A stretch of DNA of 64,000 nt, taken from Caldilineaceae bacterium (lineage in GTDB: Bacteria > Chloroflexota > Anaerolineae > Caldilineales > Caldilineaceae). The translations under genes and the position numbers were made by a program. The DNA lies in assembly GCA_022842065.1 (NCBI GenBank), contig JALHQH010000011.1, positions 186,001 through 250,000 on the forward strand, given 5' to 3'. The notes beneath the pieces were generated by a model. That model was not told the origin of the DNA. It saw only the letters and a list, made by a program, of their open reading frames with translations, and did no database searches. How positions within the stretch are numbered: the stretch's first letter is position 1; the number at the start of each line of letters is the position of its first letter. Of this stretch, positions 1 through 8,186 are shown piece after piece.

Positions 1-2129
1 TTACCCCAGCCCAGAGCCGGCCATCCCCGCGGCGCACGCCAAGATCCGAACCCTATCAGGATGCCGATTTTCATTACAAAGTGTTGGAAGAATATGGTCC
101 GCCCAGTCTGCTGGTCGATGCCGACTTTAACACGATTCATCTCTCCGAGACGGTGGGCCGCTATTTGCAGCCGCCTGGTGGCCGCCCCACTCACCACATT
201 ACCAGCCTCGTCCGCCCTGAATTGCAATTGGAACTTTATGCGGCGTTGCAGCGGGCGTTTGAGCACCAGGAAGCCTCGCTCAGTCCGATCATTCCCGTGC
301 AATTTAATGGGGCCCAACATGGCGTGCAACTGATGGTGCGCCCCTTGCGCCGGGAAGCAGCGATGGAACGTCTGACGTTGGTCGTCTTTATTGAAGGCCC
401 ACCGCTCTTCGCACCACCAGCCGATCTCCCCGCCGAACATGATGCAGATGAAACGGTCCGCCAACTGCGCACGGGCTTGCATCAGTCCCAACAACGGCTG
501 CAATCGATGCGTGAGGAGCATGAGGTCGCGACCGAGGAGTTGCGCGCCAGCAACGAGGAACTTCAGTCGATGAATGAAGAACATCGTTCCGCGACCGAAG
601 AGTTGGAAACGAGTAAAGAAGAACTTCAGTCGATCAATGAGGAGTTGCAGACCGTTAACCTAGAGCTGAAAACCAAACTGGAAGAGATCTCACGGGCGCA
701 TAGCGATCTACAAAATTTTATGACCGTTACCGAGATCGGTACCCTGTTTCTCGATCTGGATTTACGCATCCGGCGCTTTACCCCGCGCATCGCCGCGCTG
801 TTCAACCTGGTTGAGAACGATATCGGTCGCCCGGTGACACTATTTAATCATCAACTGGTGTACACGACGCTGCAAGAGGATGCGGAAGCAGTATTACAAA
901 ATTCCCGCCCGATTGAGCGTGAAGTCTGGACCAAGGATGTCCATTGTTACCTTGTGCGCCTGCGTCCTTACCGCACAGTCGAGGACAAGATCGATGGCGT
1001 TGTGCTTACCTTTGTCGATATCACCGAGCGCGAAAAGGCGAAAGAAGCGCTGCAACAGAGTGAGGAGTATTATCGTCTGCTGGTGGAGGGTGTGCAGGAA
1101 TACGCCATCTTCCTGCTCGACACAGCGGGCCGGATTGCTACCTGGAATAGTGGGGCACAGCAGATCTTTCAGTATGAGGGAAACGAGATAATCGGCCAGC
1201 CGGTTGCCATCCTCTCGGACGAGCAGGATAAACTGACCGACTTCCCGCTCACCGTCATGGCGCCCGCGACGCGTACGGGCAAATTGACGGACGACAATCG
1301 CTATCGACGTAAGGATGGCTCGCACTTCTGGACTAGTGGCGTGACAAATGCCCTTTATTATCCCAATGGCGCGTTGCGTGGGTTTGCCAAAGTGCTGCGT
1401 GACAATACGGAACGTAAACAAGTTGAGGAGCAGTTAAGGGAACTCAATGCTGCGCTGGAAGAACGGGTGCTCCAAGTTCGCAAGCTGGCCTCCGCGTTGA
1501 CGCTGGCCGAGCAGAACGAGCGCCGCCGGATCGCTCAAGTCCTGCATGACGATCTGCAACAACTGCTTTACGCCATCCAAATGCACATCGAGCAAGCCGT
1601 AGAGGAGATCCCTGCTGACAGTACAGCAGCAAAACAGCTAGCCGAAGAGGCCTGTAACTGGCTTGCTGATGCGATCCGGGTGGCGCGGCGCCTCACCGTT
1701 GATCTGAGCCCGCCGATCCTGAAAGACGAGGGGCTGGTTGATGCGTTGGGTTGGTTGGCGACGCAGATGGCAGAAGCAAACGACCTGCACGTTACCATTG
1801 TCGCCGCCCATGCTTTCCCCATAGTCAATCAGGATATGCGCGTGTTACTTTTTCAACTCGTGCGCGAATTGTTGTTCAATGTCGTCAAACATGCGCTGGT
1901 TGACGAGGCGACCGTGACCTTAGCTGAAGGCGAGGCAGGGCAGCTGACCATCACGGTCCGCGACGAAGGGTGTGGCTTTGATGTGGGTGCGACTGCGGCT
2001 ACCCATACCGGCGGCTTTGGCCTTTTTAGCGTACGCGAACGGTTGGCGCTGTTCGGTGGCCAGATTGCTATTATTTCTACACCAGGCGCAGGTACAGAGG
2101 TTACTCTCTCCATTGCACTCAACACATAA
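1..2129 (+). CDS. CheR/PAS-type sensor histidine kinase, 3' part
   Basis: The reading frame is open to the left edge (first full codon at position 3), so the N-terminus lies outside the window. From about 470 to 700 it encodes a Glu/Gln-rich coiled coil with repeats such as EELQSMNEE and EELQSINEELQTVNLELK, the linker seen in CheB-CheR-PAS hybrid proteins. Two PAS-like segments follow (about 700-1030 and 1060-1420). The kinase core is of the HisKA_3/NarL-partner type: phospho-His in VLHDDLQQ near 1545, an N box (ELLFNVVKH) and a G box (DEGCGFDVG, GGFGLFSVRERL). It should autophosphorylate and pass phosphate to an unseen response regulator. The methyltransferase part is presumed from the family, not seen. 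Ends with TAA just before a hairpin. Confidence 0.85.
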   Translation, partial: TPAQSRPSPRRTPRSEPYQDADFHYKVLEEYGPPSLLVDADFNTIHLSETVGRYLQPPGGRPTHHITSLVRPELQLELYAALQRAFEHQEASLSPIIPVQFNGAQHGVQLMVRPLRREAAMERLTLVVFIEGPPLFAPPADLPAEHDADETVRQLRTGLHQSQQRLQSMREEHEVATEELRASNEELQSMNEEHRSATEELETSKEELQSINEELQTVNLELKTKLEEISRAHSDLQNFMTVTEIGTLFLDLDLRIRRFTPRIAALFNLVENDIGRPVTLFNHQLVYTTLQEDAEAVLQNSRPIEREVWTKDVHCYLVRLRPYRTVEDKIDGVVLTFVDITEREKAKEALQQSEEYYRLLVEGVQEYAIFLLDTAGRIATWNSGAQQIFQYEGNEIIGQPVAILSDEQDKLTDFPLTVMAPATRTGKLTDDNRYRRKDGSHFWTSGVTNALYYPNGALRGFAKVLRDNTERKQVEEQLRELNAALEERVLQVRKLASALTLAEQNERRRIAQVLHDDLQQLLYAIQMHIEQAVEEIPADSTAAKQLAEEACNWLADAIRVARRLTVDLSPPILKDEGLVDALGWLATQMAEANDLHVTIVAAHAFPIVNQDMRVLLFQLVRELLFNVVKHALVDEATVTLAEGEAGQLTITVRDEGCGFDVGATAATHTGGFGLFSVRERLALFGGQIAIISTPGAGTEVTLSIALNT

Positions 2130-2139
2130 CCTGATCCGC

Positions 2140-2177
2140 AGCTTGGTGCCGAGGGTTTTAAACCTCGGCACCAAGCT
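2140..2177. terminator. 15-bp perfect hairpin between convergent genes
   Basis: Arms 2140-2154 and 2163-2177 are perfect reverse complements, with an 8-nt loop gttttaaa. It lies between the convergent stops of the histidine kinase and the dehydratase, so it can serve both as terminator. No long U-run follows on either strand. The core (gccgagg, tttaa, cctcggc) resembles the hairpin inside the repeat at 31359-31504. Confidence 0.6.
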
Positions 2178-2204
2178 GTCGTCATTCTGTGACTGAGAGT
2201 GGAT

Positions 2205-3395
2205 CTAACCCCGCTGTGTACTCCACGGGTGCTGCATAATCTCACGCAACCCATACTCATCTAGTTCAATCCCCAAGCCTGGCGCTTGCGATACGGCGAC
2301 ACAGCCATCCTCGTCGAGCACAAAGGGATTTTTCAGATAGCCTCTACCAATATAGGTTTTGCCATTTTCGCGCCAGTCGTTGACTTCATTGTGCTCCTGC
2401 ACCAGAAAATTAGGCAGACAGGCATCCAGCGCGATGGATGCCGCCAGCGCCACTGGACTCAACGGCGCATGGAGGGCGACCTTCGCATAGGCAGCTTCCG
2501 CAATTGCAGCAATCTTTTTACATTCGGTAATGCCCCCGGCGTGAGCCAGATCCGGCTGGACGACGGCGAGCGACCCGTTGCGCAGCGCATCAAAGAAGAT
2601 CCACTTGCCCATCCACCGTTCACCGGCGGCAATCGGGGCGCAGGTAGTCTGCGCGATCTGATCAAGAAGATCAACCCGTTCGACCGGCATCGGTTCTTCG
2701 ATAAAGAGCGGGCGTAATGGTTCGAGCGCGGCGATCAGCTGCATGGCGATGCGTGGGTGGGGGTTGTGGATATCGACAGCCACCTCAATCCCTGGCCCCG
2801 CGGCCGCTTTGACCGCCGCAAAAATCTCTGCCCACTGATCGACTTTGGCGGTGGCGGCCAAACCTTCGCCGGGGCCAAAGTGCGCTTTTAAGGCGCGAAA
2901 GCCCCATTCCTGCACTAAGACTTGGGCACACTCCGCCCATGCCTCGGGTTCACTGCTGCGCCCTGGTTGCTGCGCCCCATAACCCGCCCGGTAGGGTTGG
3001 CCCGGCTTAATCGTATGGGGCAGCGCGCCGCCGGTGGCCCGATACATCAGCACCCGCTCGCGACAGGCTCCACCTAGCAGCCCATAGAGTGGTTGGCCGG
3101 CGGCCTTGCCCGCAATATCCCACAGCGCCATATCAATGCCGCTGATCGCGCTCATTGTGACCGGCCCCCCTTTGTAGCCGAGGCCGGCGTTGTACATGGC
3201 CTCCCACAACAGCTCGATCTGCCGGGGATCTTTGCCCACGAAGAGCGGCTCCAACCGCTGCACTTCGGCGATAACTGCTTCGGGGTGGCCCTCAAGAAAA
3301 GGCTCACCGATGCCCGTTACGCCAGCATCGGTATGCACAAAAAGCCAGACCCAACTGGGTGGCACTTTTTTGATTTCAAACTTAGTAATTTTCAT
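2205..3395 (-). CDS. Enolase-superfamily sugar-acid dehydratase (galactonate/mannonate dehydratase-like)
   Basis: A 396-residue protein with the mandelate racemase/muconate lactonising enzyme fold. Visible metal-binding and catalytic positions are D and H in VDIHNPHP, E in FIEEPMP, E in AAGERWMG and H in LHAPLSPVALA. The pattern DxH, EEP, GER, HAP is that of the D-galactonate/D-mannonate dehydratase group, which removes water from aldonic acids to give 2-keto-3-deoxy acids. The start chosen is the ATG at 3395 (MKITKFEIKK); a longer frame upstream has no family similarity. The neighbouring Gfo/Idh genes and GntR regulator fit sugar-acid breakdown. The exact substrate cannot be read from sequence. 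Confidence 0.85.
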   Translation of the reverse strand: MKITKFEIKKVPPSWVWLFVHTDAGVTGIGEPFLEGHPEAVIAEVQRLEPLFVGKDPRQIELLWEAMYNAGLGYKGGPVTMSAISGIDMALWDIAGKAAGQPLYGLLGGACRERVLMYRATGGALPHTIKPGQPYRAGYGAQQPGRSSEPEAWAECAQVLVQEWGFRALKAHFGPGEGLAATAKVDQWAEIFAAVKAAAGPGIEVAVDIHNPHPRIAMQLIAALEPLRPLFIEEPMPVERVDLLDQIAQTTCAPIAAGERWMGKWIFFDALRNGSLAVVQPDLAHAGGITECKKIAAIAEAAYAKVALHAPLSPVALAASIALDACLPNFLVQEHNEVNDWRENGKTYIGRGYLKNPFVLDEDGCVAVSQAPGLGIELDEYGLREIMQHPWSTQRG

Positions 3396-3426
3396 GGTTG
3401 GATTTGTTCTGCCTGATATGTAAATA

Positions 3427-3494
3427 GGACGCGGATAAACGCGGATTGCCGCGGATGAAAACAAATCCGCGTAGCTCAGCGAAAATCCGCGTCC
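3427..3494. repeat. gcggat / atccgc word array
   Basis: The word gcggat recurs three times in the left half (ggacgcggat, aacgcggat, gccgcggat). Its complement recurs twice in the right half (aatccgcg, aaatccgcgtcc). The outer ends ggacgcggat (3427-3436) and atccgcgtcc (3485-3494) are exact inverted copies. It is one of several word-type arrays in this window. Confidence 0.75.
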
Positions 3495-3715
3495 GAAAAA
3501 TTTTCATCGTTAATTGGTGCCGCCTAGGCATGGGGCGTGATAAGATGTTGATTTACTTGATGACGACGTTGCGCCGTGGGCGAGCAGCTAGTGCATCACA
3601 CCGCCGGGGTTGAAATACCCGGCTGAAACGCAAAACCGCGCCCAAAGGGTGGTTGCCTATTAGGCGCGAAACGGGTTACAGAGTTCAGTGCATTTCAACG
3701 CACTTTTGCCTATCA

Positions 3716-3737
3716 GCAGGTGGTTTCAACCACCTGC
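3716..3737. repeat. 10-bp perfect hairpin with ggtt/aacc core
   Basis: Arms 3716-3725 and 3728-3737 pair perfectly around a 2-nt loop (gcaggtggtt, tc, aaccacctgc). The ggtt-NN-aacc core recurs with different flanks at 2140-2177, inside 31359-31504 and inside 57040-57120, suggesting a small dispersed family. It lies 23 bp past the stop of the next minus-strand gene and may help end its transcript. Confidence 0.6.
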
Positions 3738-3759
3738 GTCCCCACCCCGCAACTCAGCC

Positions 3760-4893
3760 TCACCCCCCCAAACACCACGTCACATTCTCGACCAGCTCCA
3801 ATTTCCCACTTTCCGCGGCGCGTACCCCCGCATCGAGGATCGCCATGGCCTCCAGATTAAAATCCAAATCTAGCGTACGATGAAGCGGCGTGCCATTCTC
3901 CAGGTGATCGATAAACGCCTGGGCGATATTCTGTGGTTCACCCGCCACTGGTTCAGCCGCATACTCACTGCTTTCGCCACCCGCCTTGACGACCCGCACC
4001 CGTTCTGCGCCCCCTTTCGGCCGTTCGACTACCAATGTTCCCTCGGTCCCATAAACAATCGGCCCCGGCGCAACGCCATGATCAATCGTCGTCCACGAGC
4101 CTTCAAAGAGCGCCATCGCCCCAGGAAAGCGGACAATCATGGCCGCGTTGTCATCGGCATCGCCCCAGTGGCTGTTCAGATTGGCACGCATGCCAATCGC
4201 GGCCAAGGCTTGTTCACCAATATACCAGCGGGCGACCATCGACCCATAACAGCAATAGTCGAGCATCGCGCCGCCACCGGTTGCCTGTTGATGCCACCAG
4301 GTCGCGCCCCGCTCCACCCCACTCATCGGCCCCGCCGCTTCGTTGACCCCCGGATGGCTCACCCCATAACCCAGCGGTCCCAGGTGACCGCCACGCCACT
4401 TCACCTCGATCACGCGGCCAATCGCGCCCTCATCGATCAACGCTTTGGCCTTGCGCGCCGCGGCGGACCAGGTCAGCGGCCAGTTGACCACGACCTTGAT
4501 CCCCGACGCCTGCGCCGCTCGTACCATGCGTAAGCCGTGGGCCAGCGAACTGGCCATCGGTTTCTCGACAATCACATGCACCCCTGCTGCCGCACACGCT
4601 TCGACCACTTCAGCATGTTTGGCATTCTCGGCGCAGCAGATGATCAGATCAAGCGCTTCCTGTTCTAACAGGTCGGCATAACTATCAACCATTTTGCCCA
4701 ACCCTAACTCCTGTTGGGCATGGCGGATGTTCCAGCCGCGCGTATACGCGCCCATGCGCACTTCCGGTCGATCCGGCTTGGTATCCGACCCGGCGACCAG
4801 GGTCACCTGTGGGTGTTGGCCAAATTGCGCGGCCAGGCTGTTAATGTGCATATGGGCAAAACCAATAATGCCAACGCGATATTCTCTGCTCAT
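3760..4893 (-). CDS. Gfo/Idh/MocA family oxidoreductase
   Basis: A 377-residue NAD(P)-dependent sugar oxidoreductase. The N-terminal Rossmann fold begins RVGIIGFAHMHINS, and the family signature EKPMASSL (Lys in EKP, catalytic in the family) follows at about residue 110. The C-terminal half is the usual alpha/beta substrate domain with the GGGAMLDYCCYG region. The ATG at 4893 is preferred because GGAG lies 8 nt upstream; a start 7 codons earlier would place that site inside the gene. It is divergent from the GntR gene, with about 360 bp of shared control DNA. Its likely role is oxidation or epimerisation of a sugar or inositol compound; the substrate is unknown. Confidence 0.85.
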   Translation of the reverse strand: MSREYRVGIIGFAHMHINSLAAQFGQHPQVTLVAGSDTKPDRPEVRMGAYTRGWNIRHAQQELGLGKMVDSYADLLEQEALDLIICCAENAKHAEVVEACAAAGVHVIVEKPMASSLAHGLRMVRAAQASGIKVVVNWPLTWSAAARKAKALIDEGAIGRVIEVKWRGGHLGPLGYGVSHPGVNEAAGPMSGVERGATWWHQQATGGGAMLDYCCYGSMVARWYIGEQALAAIGMRANLNSHWGDADDNAAMIVRFPGAMALFEGSWTTIDHGVAPGPIVYGTEGTLVVERPKGGAERVRVVKAGGESSEYAAEPVAGEPQNIAQAFIDHLENGTPLHRTLDLDFNLEAMAILDAGVRAAESGKLELVENVTWCLGG

Positions 4894-4991
4894 CGTGGTT
4901 GCTCCTTTGGTCATCTAGCGTTCGTTGATCGTGGGGTGGACAGTGTCTCATAACTATAGCCCCAGATCCCAAAGCTGGCAAGGTGATTTTA

Positions 4992-5030
4992 TCGGGTGTG
5001 GTGGCGGTCGTCGACCGCCACCACACCCGA
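4992..5030. repeat. 19-bp-arm perfect inverted repeat
   Basis: Arms 4992-5010 and 5012-5030 are exact reverse complements separated by one base (tcgggtgtggtggcggtcg, t, complement). It lies between the divergent oxidoreductase and GntR genes, about 150 bp upstream of the GntR -35. It is too long and GC-rich for a simple operator and more like a palindromic insertion or cruciform. Confidence 0.75.
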
Positions 5031-5180
5031 CGACCCGCCCTTCGGGTGCATCCCAGGAAAGGGGTAAGTCGCACTGCGTCCCCGGCACAAGCGAAAAATT
5101 GGTTCGTCTGCGGACCATTTCCCCGCCTGTGCCCCGAACGTTTACCCTAAAATTGGGGCGCACCCCGCCCTTTGCGCCGA

Positions 5181-5210
5181 TTGACAACTCCCCCGCTCGC
5201 CATGTATACT
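5181..5210 (+). promoter_or_regulatory. Sigma-70 type promoter of the GntR operon
   Basis: Consensus -35 TTGACA (5181-5186), an 18-bp spacer and -10 TATACT (5205-5210). The expected start of transcription is near 5217, just before the palindromic operator and about 38 bp before the GntR start codon. Confidence 0.75.
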
Positions 5211-5222
5211 AGCGCGTAGTGT

Positions 5223-5232
5223 GGTCTAGACC
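5223..5232. promoter_or_regulatory. HutC-type GntR operator (GTNTANAC)
   Basis: The perfect palindrome GGTCTAGACC contains GTCTAGAC, a match to the GTNTANAC consensus known for HutC-subfamily GntR regulators. It sits immediately downstream of the promoter in front of a GntR gene carrying a UTRA domain, which suggests autoregulation. The consensus is established knowledge; the assignment to this regulator is inference. Confidence 0.65.
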
Positions 5233-5254
5233 TCTAGAGCAACCGATACTAGTA

Positions 5255-6040
5255 ATGTTAAATAAACAAAGCCCGATTCCCCTCTATTATCAACTGGCGG
5301 AGCGGATCAAGGATCAGATCCAGGCCGGCGAATTTGCGGCCGGTGATCAACTGCCGCCTGAACGTGACCTGGCCCACCAGATGGGGGTCAGCCGAATGAC
5401 GGCGCGCCAGGCGTTGGGCTATTTGGTGAATGAGGGTTTGTTAGAGGTTCGCCAGGGCGTTGGTACCTTTGTGACGCCACCGAAATTGACCCATAACGCG
5501 ATTCACCTGGTCGGCTTTACCGAAGAGATGCAGGGCCAAGGTGGGGTGGTGGCCTCAACGGTGTTGGAACAGAGCGTGGTGGTGCCACCAGTGCGCGTAA
5601 CCCGGCGGCTGGGCTTGTCGCCCCAACAAGAAGCAGTAAAGATTACGCGTCTGCGCCAAGTAAACAATATCCCCCTTTTATTGGAAACTAGTTACCTACC
5701 ACAATTTTTATGTCCTGGGTTGGAAGCGATTGACTTGACGCAACATTCACTTTATGGGGTTTTAGCGGCGCGCTATCAATTACATCCCTATCGCACAAGT
5801 GAAAGTGTGGAAGCGACGATTGCTAACGAGTACGAAGAGACCTTGTTACAGGTGCCAAATGGGGCAGCTATGTTGCTCCTCGAAGGGGTCACTTATGGTA
5901 ACAAGGAAGAAGCAATTGAATATTTCAAGGCCATTTACCGCGGCGATCGCTTCAAGTTTGCGCTGGAAAGCCGACGGTTGACGAACCAGGATAATTTGGC
6001 CGGCACCCGCTGGGTTGGTGTAACGGTGGATCTAGTTTGA
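5255..6040 (+). CDS. GntR-family (HutC/UTRA) transcriptional regulator
   Basis: A 261-residue repressor-type protein. Residues 1-75 are the winged helix (PIPLYYQLAERIKDQI, LPPERDLAHQMGVSRMTARQ, VRQGVGTFV). Residues from about 85 are the UTRA ligand-binding domain typical of the HutC subfamily, which binds sugar phosphates or similar small molecules. The ATG at 5255 gives the standard GntR N-terminus; a GTG at 5219 would add unrelated residues and overlap the operator. It is followed after 27 bp by an oxidoreductase with its own AAGGAG, so the two form an operon. The likely inducer is a sugar-derived compound handled by the neighbouring enzymes. Confidence 0.9.
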   Translation: MLNKQSPIPLYYQLAERIKDQIQAGEFAAGDQLPPERDLAHQMGVSRMTARQALGYLVNEGLLEVRQGVGTFVTPPKLTHNAIHLVGFTEEMQGQGGVVASTVLEQSVVVPPVRVTRRLGLSPQQEAVKITRLRQVNNIPLLLETSYLPQFLCPGLEAIDLTQHSLYGVLAARYQLHPYRTSESVEATIANEYEETLLQVPNGAAMLLLEGVTYGNKEEAIEYFKAIYRGDRFKFALESRRLTNQDNLAGTRWVGVTVDLV

Positions 6041-6067
6041 TCTAACTTCAACAAGGAGCAAAAGACA

Positions 6068-7180
6068 ATGGCAAATCCCGTACGAATTGGCGTGGTGGGC
6101 TGTGGCAGTGTGATGATGGGCCCCTATTCCCGGTTAATCAATCAATTGAAGATCCGTCACGCAGTCGAGACGGTGATCGCCTGCGATGTGCGCGAGGAAA
6201 AACGCGAACGGCTGCTGGGGCCAGATTACGAGTATCAACGTTTTACCACCGACTTTGAACAGGTGGTCGATGCCGATGATGTCGATCTGGTCTTGGTGAC
6301 CACCTCGATGCAGGAACATGGCATGGTGACGCGGGCGGCGCTGGAGGCCGGCAAACATGTGTTGGTCGAAAAGCCGATGTCGTCCAGTTTGGAAGAGGCG
6401 GCTGCGCTGGTGGAATTAGCCAAGACGAGCAAAGGCTTGCTGGTGCCTGCGCCCCATGTCGTGCTGAGCCCCACCTATCAGGCGATGTGGCGGCACATTC
6501 AGCGCGGCGACATCGGCAAACCGCACCTGGCGCGCGCCTTCTATGGCTGGGCCGGTCCCAGTTGGGGCAAGTGGTTCTATCGACCGGGCGGCGGTTCGAT
6601 GTTTGATCTGGGCGTTTACAATGTGGTGACGCTGACTGGTTTGCTTGGTCCGGCCAAACGGGTCACCGGCTTTATCGGCACGGCGGTGCCCGAGCGCATG
6701 GTCGAAGGCGAGATGATGAAGGTCGAAACCGACGACAATGTGCAACTCTGCATCGAATTTGCCGACAACTGTTATGCCGTTGTTACCACCGGTTTTACCA
6801 TTCAAAAGTACCGTACCCCCGCGGTGGAGATCTACGGCAGCACTGGCACGATCCAGATGATGGGCGACGACTGGGATCCCAATGGTTACGAACTCTGGCA
6901 AAACGAGGTGGGGGCCTGGAAAGTCTACGGCGAGACCGACCCCAACTGGCCCTGGACTGACGGCTTACGCCATCTGGTCGAGTGTATCCAAAATGGCACC
7001 AAACCAATCGTCACGCCTGAACATGCCTACCATGTGATCGAGATCATCGAAAAGGCCCGCCTTGCCGGGCGCGACGGCCAACGTCGTGAGATCGAAAGCA
7101 CCTTTACGCCGCCCAGCTTCTTTACTGCCGAAGAAGCCGCCGAAGCCGCCCACCTGCGGCACGATCGTACTAATAATTAA
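6068..7180 (+). CDS. Gfo/Idh/MocA family oxidoreductase
   Basis: A 370-residue protein starting 9 nt after an AAGGAG ribosome site. The Rossmann motif is RIGVVGCGSVMMGPYS and the family EKPMSSSLEEA signature appears near residue 102. The middle part (GGGSMFDLGVYN) is the typical substrate-domain segment. It is co-transcribed with the UTRA-type GntR regulator and followed by the bicupin gene, consistent with sugar or polyol oxidation under GntR control. It is clearly distinct from the copy at 3760-4893. Exact activity unknown. Confidence 0.88.
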   Translation: MANPVRIGVVGCGSVMMGPYSRLINQLKIRHAVETVIACDVREEKRERLLGPDYEYQRFTTDFEQVVDADDVDLVLVTTSMQEHGMVTRAALEAGKHVLVEKPMSSSLEEAAALVELAKTSKGLLVPAPHVVLSPTYQAMWRHIQRGDIGKPHLARAFYGWAGPSWGKWFYRPGGGSMFDLGVYNVVTLTGLLGPAKRVTGFIGTAVPERMVEGEMMKVETDDNVQLCIEFADNCYAVVTTGFTIQKYRTPAVEIYGSTGTIQMMGDDWDPNGYELWQNEVGAWKVYGETDPNWPWTDGLRHLVECIQNGTKPIVTPEHAYHVIEIIEKARLAGRDGQRREIESTFTPPSFFTAEEAAEAAHLRHDRTNN

Positions 7181-7286
7181 TGGAAAACAATTAATAATTA
7201 ATGGTTAATGTTGGCCACTACCCCTGATGGAGCGGCGCACAGATCATTAACCATTAATTATTTTCAATTCTCAATTAACCATTCCT
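7181..7286. repeat. attaat/ttaacc word array with inverted halves
   Basis: The left part repeats aattaataattaatgg; the right part has the inverse words cattaaccattaatt and ctcaattaacc, around a GC-rich middle. It fills the whole gap between the oxidoreductase and the bicupin gene and leaves no clear ribosome site for the latter. It belongs to the same style of word array as those at 12008, 41956, 46062 and 48350. Confidence 0.7.
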
Positions 7287-8135
7287 ATGACTTATACGCC
7301 TTCACCCCGACCGACTTTTACCGAACCGACCCACCTGCGTTATGCTGACGTTACCCGCCACCTGTGGGGTGATCCGGAAGCGGGCAATGTGGCCGATTGG
7401 ATCTATGTATCAAGTGACAAAATCCATCAGCTTGTCTATGGGCTGGCCCCGCGCGGGGAATTTCGTCACTCGAATGAATTTCGTACGATTTTTGGTGCCG
7501 ATCTGATTTATTATGTACTGAGTGGTCTATTGGTGATCGCCAATCCCGAGACCGGCGAAGTGCAACGGGTCGGGCCGGGCGAAGCGGCCTTTTTTCGTCG
7601 CGATACCTGGCATCATGCATTTAACTACAGCCAGGAACCGTTGCGTGTGTTAGAATTTTTTGCACCGCCCCCTTCGCAGGGCACTTCGGGCGCGTATGCG
7701 CGTACCAAATCGTTGCTGACTACGTCAAGCTATACAAATAACCAAGTGTTGGGCCGTTGGCCCATGGAGCGGGCGGCGATTGAACGTGACTTTTCACTGC
7801 GGGTGATCGGCGAACGTGATCTGCTCTGGCGCTTAGAGGATGGTAAAAGTGAAGTGTTGGTCGGCTTGTTGGTGGCGACCGAACATTTGACCGTGGGCAA
7901 GATGCAACTATTGCCGGGGCAGTATAGCGCAGTCCAGCGTCATCCTGGTGACGAATCGCTCTATCTGCTCGAAGGCACCTTGCAGATGCTCTGCCCCGAA
8001 AAAGCAGGCCAACAGTGGTTTGAACTGAGCCCGCAGGATGGCTTTTATATCCCAGCCGGCGCGGCGCATCAATATTATAACATGACCGACCGCCCGGTTA
8101 CGTTGATCTTTGGGGTCGCACCGACCTACGTGTAG
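7287..8135 (+). CDS. Cupin-domain (bicupin) protein
   Basis: A 282-residue protein with two cupin barrels. The first spans about residues 45-125 (GADLIYYVLSGLL, GPGEAAFFRRDTWHHAF); the second spans about 195-280 (LPGQYSAVQRHPGDESLYLL, EGTLQML, PAGAAHQYYN). His and Glu residues of the second domain (HPGDESLY, PAGAAHQ) fit a metal site. It follows the GntR-oxidoreductase pair on the same strand, so a role as a sugar isomerase or small-molecule binder is plausible, but the function is not known. The ATG at 7287 lies at the end of a word array. Confidence 0.75.
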   Translation: MTYTPSPRPTFTEPTHLRYADVTRHLWGDPEAGNVADWIYVSSDKIHQLVYGLAPRGEFRHSNEFRTIFGADLIYYVLSGLLVIANPETGEVQRVGPGEAAFFRRDTWHHAFNYSQEPLRVLEFFAPPPSQGTSGAYARTKSLLTTSSYTNNQVLGRWPMERAAIERDFSLRVIGERDLLWRLEDGKSEVLVGLLVATEHLTVGKMQLLPGQYSAVQRHPGDESLYLLEGTLQMLCPEKAGQQWFELSPQDGFYIPAGAAHQYYNMTDRPVTLIFGVAPTYV

Positions 8136-8186
8136 CCTGGCTACAGCGATGCTCCCCCGATTCTGCATCACAAGAAAGGCTAACAG

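Larger units (their letters stand above)
3396..3759. other. Non-coding gap with word repeats and hairpins
   Basis: No gene is supported here. The stretch holds a gcggat/atccgc word array (3427-3494), a short stem around 3603-3624 (gccgggg, cccggc) and a perfect hairpin at 3716-3737. It separates two minus-strand genes. Confidence 0.7.
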
